64,000 bases of DNA. It comes from Chrysomallon squamiferum. Lineage: Eukaryota > Mollusca > Gastropoda > Neomphalida > Peltospiridae. The notes below the pieces were generated by a model. The model ran no database searches. It worked only from the letters and a program-made list of their open reading frames with translations, and was not told where the DNA came from. The DNA is taken from contig CM022677.1 in NCBI GenBank assembly GCA_012295275.1, positions 6,683,280-6,747,279 of the forward strand, in the 5' to 3' direction. Positions 34,440-47,965 of this stretch are shown here, in pieces. A program made the position numbers and the translations under genes. Every line of letters starts with the position of its first letter. The stretch's first letter is position 1.

Positions 34440-35334
34440 GCGAAATTTGATTTTTTTTTTCGTTACATATATTAAAAGGGATACATCAGCACAAGTTGTA
34501 TAGGATAATATACTTTACATTTCAGATTACATCTGAAGTCGTCTTATTACATTAGGCATTAATACAAACGCTCCACCAGTAATAATCTATGTAACAATGA
34601 AGCAGACACCATATTTGTCCTGATTTTTTGTCAACAGCAGAACAATAACAACGATAATAATATCTTTATTTTTTATTTTGTTTTTATTTTTCTGTAAAAA
34701 CGGAAGCTTCCTGTATATTTTTTACGCTATTCTCTTAGTTTCATTAGAACTGTTCTGAGTGCGGATATAAAAATTACTTCGAATTTTTTATTAGGCCTCG
34801 TAAAGTTATCAGAGAAATCAGATTTATTCTTTGTTTATTGTTTCTGTCGAGATAAAAAATAAATACTTCTTTTTTAAAAAAGTATATGATAATGATAATA
34901 ATGATTTATTTATAATGTAATTACATGAAAAATCGTGAACTTTTCGTAAAGCCACAGTTAACTAAAAATTATCGCTGTTTACACTGATAATGTTATCCAT
35001 CGATAACAAAATAAGACACAAGTTTTTAAACGTCTATATTAGTTTTATGAGAAATTAAAATTACATTAATTAGAGATTATCAGTTATATTATTGAATAAA
35101 CATGGAATTTCATTCTAGATTAACTTACTTTTCTTAGTGTTTAAAAAAAAATCTGATATATTCTTAATTACATAATTTGATAAATTTGAATTTTAGATTA
35201 ATCATGTAATTTCATATAGGGAGAGATGTAAATTGTGTCGCGGAATGTCATGTTACTGCGGTCATAAAACAAAGTATCACACTGTGACACTGAAAGGTGC
35301 ACAGTTAATTTTCAGTAATATCAATACAATAGTA
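34440..35334 (+). repeat. Dispersed repeat, copy 2 (partner 1-778)
   Basis: Aligns with 1-778 from TGCGAAATTT to TCAATACAATAGTA. It carries an extra segment around 34955-35080 not seen in copy 1. It stops exactly where a hAT terminal inverted repeat begins. Confidence 0.87.
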
Positions 35335-36259
35335 CAGTGGTTCTCAACTTTTGTTTTGTCAGTGGCACACCTTAGAACACATGAAAAAAGAGCGGCACAC
35401 CTGGCTAAATATATATGAAAAATATTTGAATTTTGTAAAGTCATAGACGGCATACAACCATAGACCCAGCCTAGTCATAGACACCTAGAATGACTCAAAC
35501 TAAATAAAGAAAAACATAGCTATACTTCACTGCGGTGTTTCGAATTTCGTCAGTCAAATAGCTGGCTTCTTTAGTGAGAAATTTGTGACTGGCTTTTTTT
35601 CATAATTTCCTCAATGTTTGGTCGAATATGAGACGGACACACCCTCATTTCTGCTTTCGTTGTAGTAATCTCTCGTGCTTCATGTTTTTGATGTTGCCTA
35701 ATTCACATATATAAGGAGTTGAAAATTGTAATAAAATTGCTAAAACTCTTTTACATAATATGGGATACACCTCTTGTACTGAAATCCAAAATAATCAATG
35801 GGCAGAGTCGAATGTTTTAATTTTAAGGTCATTAGAAAGTGCGGCCAATTCTTCTTCTTCCTGTAACTCAAGTTCAATGTTGGAAGAATGATTTATTAAA
35901 GGATCTCTAATCCAATCATACTTTTCTGTCTTTAATGACGGAAATTTATTGTTGATGCTTTCGTCCAGGGCTGTCAGATGAGTAAACACAATAGGGATCA
36001 CTTCTCTAATGCAGGTAGAACGCAATAAAGGGAACATATAAAGGTTGACAGTGATTGCTCTTTTTTTTCCCAAATCACTATTTTCTTTTTGAGGGCAACT
36101 ATCTTGTCTGTTGAAGGGAGAATATTTTCGTTTTTACCTTGCATTCTACTGTTTGTTTTATTTTGGGATCACGTGGTTTTTCGCATTTTCTTAGTGTGCC
36201 GTTCAAAATTTTGCGGCACACATAGGAAGATCTCGTGGCACACTGGTTGAGAATCACTG
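35335..36259 (-). mobile_element. hAT transposon remnant with C-terminal transposase
   Basis: The left end CAGTGGTTCTCAACTT and the right end (reverse complement CAGTGATTCTCAACCAG) form the terminal inverted repeats, with GTGGCACAC-type sub-terminal words inside both. Total length 925 bp. On the - strand a 92-codon open stretch (36073-35795) reads TALDESINNKFPSLKTEKYD, WIRDPLINHSS and ELAALSNDLKIKTFDSA. After a frame change comes STPYICELGNIKNMKHERLL, then RVCPSHIRPNIEEIMKKSQS. This order fits the ZBED5/FAM200-like hAT transposases, ending in the dimerisation region. The N-terminal BED finger and DDE core are absent. An 8-bp target duplication is not clear (CAATAGTA against AATTAATG). Confidence 0.8.
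35500..36090 (-). pseudogene. hAT transposase C-terminal fragment (ZBED5/FAM200-like)
   Basis: The open part lies at 36073-35795; the continuation down to about 35530 needs at least one frame change and passes in-frame stops. The W-I-R-D-P segment and the R-V-C-x-S-H-I-R-P-x-I-E segment are the family landmarks. Non-functional. Confidence 0.75.
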
Positions 36260-36883
36260 AATTAATGTTATACTAATCATGTTATAAGGCAGAATATTGA
36301 TATCATTATTTACACCTCAAAGTATTTGTGTAAACTGTGTAAACAAATATAAATTGATTGACAAGATAAATATATGTAATTATTTAAAATCATATTACAA
36401 AAATCATTTTTAAAATCTCTAATAATGCTTGAAGGAGGCACTGGATTGGAAAATGGATGAAAAACAAATACAAAATAAATAAATAAATGCATAGGTTAAT
36501 TTATGTGTTTGTTGTGTATGTGTGTTTTTGTATGCAAATGTGTGCACCAACACACACCAATGTAAACACACATCATGGATTCATATATATTTTATTTATA
36601 CTCGTCAATATTCAGTCGATTTTTACAAGCTTACCTCTATCAGATAGTGTGAAAGTGCATGTGTATGTATGTGAATGCACAGATAGATAGATAGATAAGA
36701 TAGATCCTGAAGTCACTATCAGTAATTGCAATATATGATCACTAGATAAGTTTCTTTATTTTCAGTCAGTAAACAAAAACAATATTACTTTTTTAAACAT
36801 TTAATTACCAGTTTAATCTTAAAAGCCCCTAGTGCCTGTACAAACTTCAGCCTGTGTTTATCAGTAGCTCCATCCATATGCAG
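36260..36883. other. AT-rich spacer
   Basis: No gene seen. A short GATA run lies at 36681-36700. Confidence 0.55.
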
Positions 36884-37170
36884 GACAGACAGTCGGTGTG
36901 TGGGTGACTAGGGCAGGGGGGTGGGTAGGATAAAAACGGGTGAGCTTAAGGTCTCTGGACAGAAAAGGTGAGTTGAACACATGCCCTCCCGCCCTACCCC
37001 GGAAGCACGGGCTGTCTGCCAGGGGAAAGTGTTCTCACACATTTTTATCTCTCCACCCCCTGCCCTAGTCCCCCGCACGCCTGCTGTCTGTGCCCCCCCG
37101 TACCTTCACAAGCTGTCTGAGGGCGGGGCAGACAGCCGGCGTGAGGGGGACTAGGGCAGGGGGGCATGCG
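36884..37170. repeat. GC-rich fold-back cluster, four copies of a 43-bp motif
   Basis: The motif GGCAGACAGCCGGCGTG followed by GACTAGGGCAGGGGGGCATG occurs at about 36884-36928 (+), 36980-37025 (-), 37051-37092 (-) and 37126-37170 (+). The + - - + layout makes nested inverted repeats. The block is far richer in G and C than anything else in the window. Confidence 0.8.
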
Positions 37171-38049
37171 TTTTTATTTCTTATACTATTTGTTTTATTG
37201 TTCTGCTGTTACAATCTTCTATTCTGTGAATACTTTTTTTATTAGAATTATTTTCTCTTAACTTGGCTGAATAATTAAACAGCATTTTTGAGCACTTAAC
37301 TAAACGAATTAAATGAAATACAAATCTAAATTAGAAAATATATCATTATTATATTTTCCTTTTTCAAAATTTGTTTTGTTTTTGTTAATGCTGTTATCAT
37401 TATTGTTATATTCATTACTGTTATTAATGGACAACAGAGTTATTTCCCTTAGACTACTTTGTCTATGAAATTGTAGTAGTCGTAGTAGTTGTATCTCTAT
37501 TTGTGCATTCTTAGTTTATTTCATATATTTAAAATGTTTCTTTACTAAAAACTTAATATTTATTCATTCATGCTATTCAGAATAAAAATAAAAATTTAAA
37601 TTTATTACGAAATTCCGTTTTGATACGTGAAAATTTGTATATATTATTTATTATAATTAGAGAAAGAGAGATTTGGGTTTCACTACGACTAAGATTGTAC
37701 GTTTTCATGAAAATTTCATTTCACTCTAAAAATGTAGCATAAAACTTTCAAATACATATAAATACTGTTTTTCATCCATTCATGCTGACAGTTTAAATTT
37801 CACTGATATGATGATTTCTAGAGCGTGGTATGTAACATCAATTCAGGTGTTCAAAAGTTTAATTAAGTTTGTGTGTCTGTGCGTGCGTGTGTCTGTGCGT
37901 TTCATCTATCTTTCAATTTTGTTTGTTTTTATTTTGTTGTTGATATTATTGCTAACATTGTTATTATTGTTATTATTGTTATTATTGTTAATATTGGTGT
38001 TATAGCTGTTGCTTTTGCTGTTGGTTAATTTTGCTTTAGGTAGAATTGT

Positions 38050-38745
<696 letters not shown>

Positions 38746-39332
38746 AATCATTAACAAAAAATTAACCATTAACCAAACACTAGCATTTAACAAATACTAA
38801 CCATTACTAACATCCCCTACGTGTACTAGGGTGTAGGGTGGCAACATTTCCAAAGGGACTGGCTAATTAGTACATTAATATAATAACATTATTTTGGTTA
38901 GATAGATAGATAGATAGATAGATTATGATAGATAAATAGAAATACCTACATACAGAGTCAGTTACTGAAGATAGATGAACAGACAGATACATAGGGTATT
39001 GCTATTTTTCCTAATTTCGAATTAATTTGAAAGCCCTTTCTATATAGAGAGAGACAGAGAGGCCAACAGGGTATAGACAGACGTGTGTGTACTTAAGAAT
39101 AAGTTTTCTAGTTAGACTGTAAAACTGATGACGTAATCGAGACCTCGCGTGACACTTTGCGTCTGCTACAAATAATATCGAATGGTAATTTTAAATAAGA
39201 AATATTTACTTTTTGACAGTACTATACAAAACCAAAGCAGATATCAAACGATGAAACTTACAGAGCCTTCAGTGATAGGTCTAGGGTCCTGTAAAATGTA
39301 CATTGATTTTTATTTTCATAAATAATAGAAAA

Positions 39333-39365
<33 letters not shown>

Positions 39366-40212
39366 GTAATTTTAATTAGTTTGATTTCAGTTGGCACCAT
39401 AAAGAATTATCTATATTTATTTATTTATTTATTTATTTTTGTGAAAGTTTCCAAAACTAAAACAATTTTACAATCAACATTGCAAAAGTAATTTGAAATA
39501 ATTAATTTTAAAACTGAAACAATACGTTTTATAGGAGATACACAGAAAGTATATAAACTGTTAGGGAGATGTACATAAAGAAATTGTTAAAGCTTTATAG
39601 AATGTATGGATTGGTAGAGAAACAGATGAACAGATGTGTGTATATGTATGTGTGTGTGCATGTGTGTGTGTTTATGTTTGCGTGTGTGTGCAGAAGGAAA
39701 TTTGTGTTTTGTATGTTTCCAGAGGGCATGGTAGGAGAAATAGATGCAGAGAGAGAGAGGCAGATGTGAATATGAAGGGATGAGTTGGTACATACATGTT
39801 ATCTGTGAGAAAGAGTTAATGTGTTTGTTGTCAAATAACTGCTGCATGTGAAAGACAGTGTCCTTGTTTATGTATAAATAAATACAAATTCCAAGTATTT
39901 TGAACGTTGTTGTCTTTTCAAAAATGACATAAAAATAGAGATTAAAAACAGAATTATTAATTGGATTATTTTAATGATTTATTATTATATGATTGTCCTG
40001 ATTTTAATTGTTAAATTGTTTGAAAGATATTTGAAAATAGCCGAAATTAATCAGATTAAAAAATAATTTTATCACCAAATAATATTAAAACCAAGTATTT
40101 TTTAAAACAGATTTGCAGTAATTTTTATTTTAAAGAAAATGAAAATGAAATTATCTAAGTCTATAATAATAATAATAAAATATGAATGATTAAAATTTAG
40201 TTTGCTTGATTA

Positions 40213-40290
40213 TGGCTTCATTATGACAGTCTATGACATCAAATAAAAGTGAAATGGGTTCATCGTACAAAATCTTAAAGGCATATGTCA
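40213..40290 (+). repeat. Short direct repeat, partner 41042-41118
   Basis: Both carry GCTTCATTATG(A/T)CAGTC, TATGACATCA and ATAAAAGTGAAATGGGTTCA, then ACAAAATCTTAAAG. The two copies are about 830 bp apart and flank the hairpin at 40879-40924. Confidence 0.9.
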
Positions 40291-40521
40291 CTATAATTCA
40301 TTATTATAATGCATTGTTAGAAATGTGGGGTTTAGTTTTATCTTATAATTCTATTGTAATTATATTTGCTGTTTAACAAAATTCATTTTGATTAGTAACA
40401 TCGTGCAGAGTGATCTTGACTGCTCAAGATGTATAGTGTATATGTTGTATACAAATGCATTGTTTTTACTCAAGATAAATAACTGTAACGTGTTTGTAAA
40501 TATACAAAAAAGACTGAGTAT

Positions 40522-40524
<3 letters not shown>

Positions 40525-40573
<49 letters not shown>
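40525..40573. repeat. (GA)n microsatellite
   Basis: About 24 GA units. Confidence 0.92.
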
Positions 40574-40579
<6 letters not shown>

Positions 40580-40878
40580 AAATGTTGTTTTCATAAACTC
40601 AAACAAGAAATTTATATATATGTAATGATTATGTCAGGTTATCTTTTGCTAGCTGACAACAAATACAGAAGATGTTGATCAGTATACATAATAAAAATAA
40701 AAACATTCAAAGACTCTGCTTTATGTTTTTCTTATATTTTTTAAAATTATTTGAATGTGCCTTATCATTTTTTATGTTAAGAAACTGAAACAACTTCAGC
40801 ATGATTTTCTATTTTGATTATTGTTTTTAGATAAGATGCAATGGGTTTGAATTTGTAGATGTCAGGATTTAAAACAGT

Positions 40879-40924
40879 TAAGAACAAATAATGTTTTTGT
40901 ATTAAAAAACATTATTTGTTCTTA
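40879..40924. repeat. Perfect 20-bp hairpin
   Basis: TAAGAACAAATAATGTTTTT, a 6-nt loop, then its exact reverse complement. The AAGAACAAATAATGT word reappears in a shorter palindrome at 48841-48867. Confidence 0.9.
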
Positions 40925-41041
40925 CGTGTAGCTGACTGTCTGGATAACACGTGTTTCATTAAAAATTCCGATGGCCATTTCTGTTCGACGTATAGAGTAG
41001 TTTTCTATTAGTTAGAGCTGAGATTCAACCAAAAATGGCAT

Positions 41042-41118
41042 AATATTGCTTCATTATGTCAGTCTATGACATCACATAAAAGTGAAATGGGTTCATAATA
41101 CAAAATCTTAAAGAATAC
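41042..41118 (+). repeat. Short direct repeat, partner 40213-40290
   Basis: See the partner entry; about 90 percent identical by eye. Confidence 0.9.
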
Positions 41119-41510
41119 AGGTATTTTACACTGATTATTTGTATTAAATAAATAAATAAACAAATCATTTCATTTCATTTTAATACCGACTGCACAATTT
41201 AAATAGTGGATTTTGGATATCATTATATATGTAAATGTTTAGGCGCCAGTTTAATCTGATATTTTGAAAGCTTCAGGTGAGATTTTACTGATAACTGGAG
41301 AAGAAACATTAATATTTACTTGAAAGTAAAGACATTATTGCTATGTTTTAGAATGAAATAAATGATATATTCATATCTCATAAAACACTAGTTCAGGAGG
41401 ACAGGCATATTTTCTATGATGTAACTTATTATCACTATTTGTTCTGAAGCAAAACACGAAGATTTAACTAAAAAAGTAAAAAAATTAAAAAATTAAAAAT
41501 AAAATTAAAA

Positions 41511-41890
41511 AAGCCTTAAAGAATAATGAGAAATACTCGATGAAAGCTGGCAACGATAGTGATATTTAATAGAAATAGTAATAATGCTTTTTAACATAGG
41601 ATGTTTACACTAAGAAAGCATTAATAATAGTTAATAAAAAGCAAAAGAAAAAGGAGAAGTACACCTAGAACGTAGGGAACAACGTGGTTACGACGGTAAT
41701 GACGGCGACATTAATGGAGATAATAATAACATATTTTAATATATGATGGGCACGGTCAGAAAATAAGAATAACATCGAATAAAAGACGAAAAAGAATAAT
41801 GAGGAGTAAACCAGTAACGTTAGGAACAACACCGGTACGATGGCAACGTCGGCGGCATTAATAGAAATTAATATATTTTAATAGGTGGTG
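41511..41890 (+). repeat. CpG-rich monomer, three tandem copies
   Basis: Copies at about 41511-41610, 41641-41750 and 41785-41890. The fullest has AAAGAATAATGAG, then GAACAACxxxGGTTACGACGG, then GACGGCGACATTAATxG and an AT-rich tail ending TTTTAATATxxGATGGG. Same family as 18650-18830 and 33330-33395. Confidence 0.85.
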
Positions 41891-42653
41891 AAAGTATGAG
41901 GAGTAATTATAATATCAGTAACCGAATAAAATAAACGTTATCGGCATAATCTATATTTATCAATATAATTTCTTTTTTTTATATCACTTCTGTAATCTAG
42001 TTATGTTAATAAGATAAAGGACGTCAGAATGTGATAAAGTAAGCTAATGTATTTATAATATTTCTTTTATCTGAGTATTAGTTTTATCGTATAAACGACT
42101 GTAATGGTAGCAGAAGACCTTTTTAAAATAAATATGTCAGAAATACAGGAGAAATTAATGTAGTTTTCTCTTACAGTGATATCAAGAAATAAAAGGTTAA
42201 TGTTTTAACGAGATTTAACAGTATTAAAGAGTATAAAAAGAAAAAGGGTTTTATTTTGTCTTCGCCTCCGAAATGTTTGGTACACAGTAGTCTTTTTTCT
42301 TTTGGATGACTTGAAATTAATATCGTAATCGAGACTCATTTCCGACTTGTGCGTCACTTCGCGTCTTCTAGAAAAACAGTTAAATCTTCGTTTACCATTG
42401 AACGATAACAGATCATTTTGAATTCGCTGATAAGAAATATTCACTTATTAATAATGTTAATGACACCAAGGTAGGAATCATACAAACGAAAAAAACAAAC
42501 AAAAAAAAAAAAAAAAAAAAAAAAAAACGTTTGGGAATGCTCACGATTCGGAACTAAGAACCTCTAAGATCGTAGTGTTTATATCAGATCTCATTTTCTT
42601 AAACAGAAATTTAAACTCAACAAACTTTTTTAAAATTATATTTTTTATTTATT

Positions 42654-42709
<56 letters not shown>

Positions 42710-43629
42710 CGTCATTTCAGAAAATGTAAAATAAATAAATAAATAAATAAATAAATAAGAATGGAATATGAAAATTAATACTGAACAATCTATGTATTTT
42801 TCATTATTAACAATGGAAAATATATAAATATTGATTTTCCAAACTAGTTTTATTCACAATAAAAAATACAAACTTATTTAAAAAAATGTATGGTATAATA
42901 AGAGTCCATAATTCTTTATAATGTATTATTACTTTCTCCTTATTTAAGTTTTTGGAAAGCTGATAAATCAGCACATTAAATCTCTTTATTAACTTTGTAA
43001 AAAGCACAGTCCATAGTGAAAAGTGAAGATTAAAGGGCTTTTTTTGTTGTTGTTTTTTCTATTAAAAAGGAAGAAGTGAGAAGACCTGAAATTAAGGAGG
43101 TGTGTTATTATCTATACACAGTCTGATACTGAAAAGAAGAGTTGTAAAGGTTAAACTTTTATTGTAAACAAGAAGCCCAGTAGACATGAAGAAATATGGA
43201 TGGTAAGTGCCCTTTCTAAATAAATGTATTAGAGAAAATAGGGTGGAGGTAAAGGTATACCGGATAATTAAATGTGAGCGATGATTTCAAAACATTTACT
43301 TTAAAGAGAAGCTCATTGTATATTTAGAATTATAGAACAGGTTAAGTGATAAACATGCTTTTTTTAACTTCAATAACAAGTTTTAAAATGTCTATAAACA
43401 CTGACAAATGAACAGATAGATGAAAAGATACATAGATGTAGATTATACAGACTGCATGAGAAACAGTCACCGTGATAAGTAAAAGATGGTAAAAATATAA
43501 TAATAAGATATAAACAGACAGACAGAAGACACACCATAGCTAAATTAATAGAGAGGAAGATACACAGTGATAATAACAACTAATTTAGAAAGTGAGAAAG
43601 AAAATATATAAAGTTATGTAGATACAGTG
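41891..43629. other. AT-rich spacer with simple repeats
   Basis: No gene. Poly-A at 42505-42528, (TTA)n at 42660-42709, (AAAT)n at 42730-42758. Confidence 0.6.
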
Positions 43630-44417
43630 TGTTTGTAGGTGGACAAACAGAAAGACAGGTTGTAATGTAGGTATGTAGACATAGTTAGATATGTAGAGGG
43701 AGTTGGGTAGATGATTGATGGATGGTTATGTGTTTGTATATGCATGGATGGACAAGATAAAAGAAAACTAGATAAGATAGAAGAAGCAGATAGGTAGGTA
43801 CACAGGTAGGGTTGTGTGTACAACAGATAACTCAGCAGTTTGATGGATAGATACAAAGAGAGATAGAGAGTGATGGATAGGAAGATGGGTAACTACATGT
43901 ATATGGAAGTGCGAGTACATGTGTTAGATGTGCTAGAATGTGTGAATGAGAGTGCTTGTGTTATAAATGGACAGACATACAGAAAGACAGAAGTTGTAAG
44001 GTAGTTATGCAGGGAGATAGCTGCAGAGATGGACAGGTGATTGATGGATCAGAATGTGAACAGAGAGATCAAACAAAAAATATGGCATATAGGTATGTAA
44101 GTTGAGTACATTGTTCTGTTACAGAAATGTTTGTATGAATGTGAAGGGGAATGTGCTTGTGTGTTTTAGAGGAGTGGCTGTTAATTTAATGTTTTATTGT
44201 GTATTTTTAGGGCCAGTCAGAGGGGATGTGCATATATATAAGAGTGTTTATAGATGGACATATATACAGTATATAGATAGGGAGATTTAATGTAAAAGAC
44301 AAATAGACAGAAAAAATAGATAAACCATTGATAGATAAGTAGATATGTAGGCAGATCAGTAGGTAGATAAGATTAGTATGTACATAGGTACATAGATTTT
44401 ATATATATATATATATA

Positions 44418-44451
<34 letters not shown>

Positions 44452-44560
44452 GATTAGTGAGTTGGTAGTAACCACATGTATAAGAGAGTGCAGGTATCTA
44501 TGCTTCTGTGTTAGGGAAGTATGGCTAAATATTGAGAGTGTACTTGTGTTATAAATGTTC
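43630..44560 (+). repeat. GATA/GTAG-rich repeat region (related to 24650-25690)
   Basis: Shares AGGTTGTAATGTAG, AGACATAGTTAGATATGTAG and TGATTGATGGATGGTTATG with the earlier region. GTGTTATAAATGGACAG and CAGAAAGACAG recur at about 43960 and 44550, suggesting a longer internal period of roughly 590 bp. Confidence 0.8.
44400..44452. repeat. Compound (TA)n(TG)n(TA)n microsatellite
   Basis: TA units interrupted by a short TG run. Confidence 0.92.
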
Positions 44561-44622
44561 AGAAATACAGAAAGACAGATTTGTATGTAGTGATATAGAC
44601 TCTAACACAAAGAGAGGCATAG

Positions 44623-44625
<3 letters not shown>

Positions 44626-44667
<42 letters not shown>

Positions 44668-44700
44668 TGAGTGTGTGTGTGTTTGTATGTGTGTGTGTTT
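44626..44700. repeat. (GT)n microsatellite
   Basis: About 20 pure GT units at 44626-44665, continuing with interruptions. Confidence 0.93.
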
Positions 44701-44984
44701 GTTTATGTATATATGTATAGAGAGAGAGAGAGATAATTATGTGTCTGTGTGTAATGGTATTTTTGACACTTCTAGTTTGTTTTGTTCTTAAAAACAAGTC
44801 TGGAAGAATTAAAAAAGAAGGATGCAAGCAAGTAGAAGTGCTTTACTTGTTTAGGTGATAAAAAACTGTTTTCAGTTCTTGTCTTGAAATTTAGTAATTG
44901 TTAATTTTAATATATTTATTTACATTTTGTTTAGTTTTATTGTACTTCCTCCTTTGTTATCTTATTATTATTACTACTACTACT

Positions 44985-46690
44985 TGTTCTGAAGTAAGTG
45001 GTCTGGATATGTCTTATAATAATAAATAATGGTAATAATAGTAATGTGTTTAAGTACATATGCAGGGCTTGTAATAGCCAGTCACCAAATGCTACCAAAG
45101 TTCTGTTTGGATGACTGGGATGTTAAAAAAATTATGAGTTAGTTTCTGAAGAATATTTTTAAATCTAACTTCAATACATGTTTTCCTTTATAAACTGAAA
45201 TATGAATCTGGTCAACTATATATATATGAATTTGTTCTCAAAAGATTCTATTATGCAAAATAATCATACATTCCTAGTCTGGGATAGTTAAAAAATACAG
45301 TTGTTGCGCCAGTAAATCTAATATTAAGTTGATAGGCATCAGATTGAGAAAATTCTTTGATATATTTCTATCTCTATCGCATTTCCCCAGTATAGTGAAA
45401 GAAACACTTACCAATAAACCATTATTAAAATAGTCCTACTTATGACTGAGAATTTGAAGCTTGACATGTTCAAACTTGACCAGACATTTACTATTTGAAA
45501 AGTAAACATAAATAATGTAATTACGATATGTTTGTTTATGTTCTTTGGTCTGGTTACAGGATCATCCTATTATTACATACTAAGTAGAATGGATTGTAAT
45601 GGTGTTGACCTGTTTTTTTTTGTTGTAGTCTGGGTGATTCTAACTAATAGTATATAAGTCCAGCTGGATGTTAAGAAGTCTTGTTTGTTTCAGTATATAG
45701 CAGAACATTATAATTTTGATAAATAAATTAATCATATTAGAAAATTATACCAGATTTTTTTAATACTTTTTGTTCTATATTTGTTTATTTAGACAAATCT
45801 GGCTAAATAGTAGAAAACAGTGACTTGCACATGAAACCAGATAGTTGTTTAAATATAGCTATCATACCACCAACTCAAACTTTGGATCTTGTGATGTCCA
45901 GCATTTCAGAGGATTTTCTTAACCAGCTTGGAAGACCTTTCAGGTAAGTCAGACAAAAGACACATCAGTAGATTTTATATGTTTTTTATTTGTTTTAATG
46001 AAGAAAAATAGAATTATAAATAATTATTTACAAATATTAAACATGAATAGTAATAATAGCAACAGCAACAACCACCACCACAACAACAAGAAAAATAATA
46101 ACTAAAATAAAACAAACCTGTAAAAACCAGTACTTCATTTCTTGATTCTGTTTTATAAAAATTCCATGATATTCCTGAAAAATGTACCTTCCAAATGCAC
46201 AGACATCAAGTTGGTGGTAATTATGTTATAAATTGCCATTGATCAGGAGGAAGCAGGTGTAAATCCTTACAACTCTGTTTCCTACCAGTGAAAACTTTAT
46301 ATATGAGATGACATAGAAGTTATTAGTTTCCTTGTCAGTGTTGCAGCATCATACGATTGTCTGAATTATTTCGTTCAGGATTCAAATCTGATATATATAT
46401 TTTTTTATGAATTAATTATATCATCTCATTCAAAACATTAGCAATTAATTATTATTAATTAATTAGAATTCTCGTTATCTTTTGGGATTAAAAGATTATT
46501 ATTGTGGATAAATTTAATGTTGTAGCCAGGTTATTAACTTATATTTTTAATCAAATCTAAAATTAGATGTATAGAATCAGTGCTAAGTGTTCCAAAAAAG
46601 TAATCAAAATGACTGAATTCACATACCTAGTGCAGAATGACATTAACGTTTTGTTATTAGAACTGAAAAGCATTGGTATCTGTTATGATA
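44985..46690 (+). repeat. Segmental duplication, copy B (partner 22318-23520)
   Basis: See copy A for shared landmarks. This copy is longer by about 500 bp and contains the first exon-like block of the IRAG-like gene (45831-45943), which has no counterpart in copy A. Confidence 0.82.
45831..45943 (+). CDS. IRAG-like first exon candidate
   Basis: ATG at 45831 opens MKPDSCLNIAIIPPTQTLDL, then VMSSISEDFLNQLGRPF, with a GTAAGT donor in phase 2. The start is plausible, but the frame may extend upstream through an acceptor near 45792. Confidence 0.4.
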
Positions 46691-46845
46691 TAGTTACCAT
46701 GTGTCACTGTAAATTATTTTTTCCATCAAGTTCTGTCAAACTGTTGTGATTCACTAACAGTTCTCAAAAATAATCATTAGTCCTTATTGTGGAATTTTTG
46801 ACAATGATTTAGGACAGCTGTCTCAACTGTATATTTTTATTTCAG

Positions 46846-46875
46846 TTCACCAACTTATCAGATGAAGACGTCAAA
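46846..46875 (+). CDS. 30-bp exon candidate
   Basis: Between TTATTTCAG and GTGAGT. Joined in phase 2 it reads SSPTYQMKTSK. Very short and hard to prove. Confidence 0.35.
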
Positions 46876-47464
46876 GTGAGTACATTTTTATTCTGCATTT
46901 ACTTAGAATTTTACTTAAAGATGTGATTTATTTGTTATTTTAGATAATGATATAAACAGTTTTTGTCACTGAGATCTTTCAGTGTGATAAACAATACATA
47001 TGTGAAAAATGATTATTTATTGAGTTAGTGTAGTGTTTTGGAGATGGTGTATGCTTTTAGTGTTTATTAAATGTAGTAATAATTTTTCTTCTTACACATT
47101 TATCTTTAAGTTATACTAGACAAACTTCACTCAGTTTAATCTGAAAATGAAATAACAAGCTTATGAAAAGAGATAGTTTTCCTATTTAAAAAGCCACATT
47201 ATAGATACAAATGTTAAAAATCAAACAAACACACACTCACACACACTCACTCACGTACACACAGAATATGTATCTCTTGCTCAGACTATCAGGGAATTTA
47301 TGTTTCCTAGTTACAAAATGAAATGTCTGCTTATTATTTTATTAACATACTTTATTATTTTCAGTGTAATGTGACTTGAATGTTCTTACATTAGCATTTG
47401 ATTGAATTTATATATTACAGTTTATTTTTGGTATTTTAACTACACTAAGTTCCTTACCTTCAAG
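46876..47464. other. Intron-like AT-rich sequence
   Basis: Spacer between IRAG-like blocks with a short CACACT run at 47228-47262. The phases of the flanking blocks do not join, so an exon may be missing or unrecognised here. Confidence 0.45.
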
Positions 47465-47572
47465 ATAGACAAATTAACTCAAGAGCAGAGAAAAGAGACT
47501 CAAGAAAGGTCATGGGACATTGCTGAAAAGAACATGGACCAAGAACTACATGGCTTAAGGAATGATGTTGAG
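47465..47572 (+). CDS. Coiled-coil exon (LTQEQRKETQERSWDIAEKN)
   Basis: 108 bp, phase 0-0, reading IDKLTQEQRKETQERSWDIA and EKNMDQELHGLRNDVE before GTATGT. Helical, rich in Glu, Gln and Lys. Confidence 0.55.
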
Positions 47573-47965
47573 GTATGTGTGAAATCAGTTCATAAAGAAA
47601 AACAGATTTATGTGAATTTTGTTGAAGGTCTTTCTGAATGAAAAATTCTTAATTATGTGAATCAAATTCATCTTTATTTTAGACATGATTTTTATCTCTT
47701 TAGATTATTTTTCAGTAAATAATTTGAATTGATAATTGCATCATTAAATCTCATTAGAATACAAAACAAAAGATTTAAAAAAGGTTATGTTTCAATTTTT
47801 AGTTTACTATAATTATATTGATTCATGCTGTTTTAATTTATTGAACTGTTTTATAACAAGGAAATGTCAGTATTTACTGAATGACATTCAGATCTTTCTT
47901 CATGTATTTATTGGAACTGAAGATACCAATACACTAAACTGTGGATTTAAACTGTTTATTTTCAG

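Larger units (their letters stand above)
39086..40878. other. AT-rich spacer with simple repeats
   Basis: No gene. TTA run at 39338-39365, TTTA at 39415-39437, (GA)n at 40525-40573. Segment 40213-40290 is repeated at 41042-41118. Confidence 0.55.
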
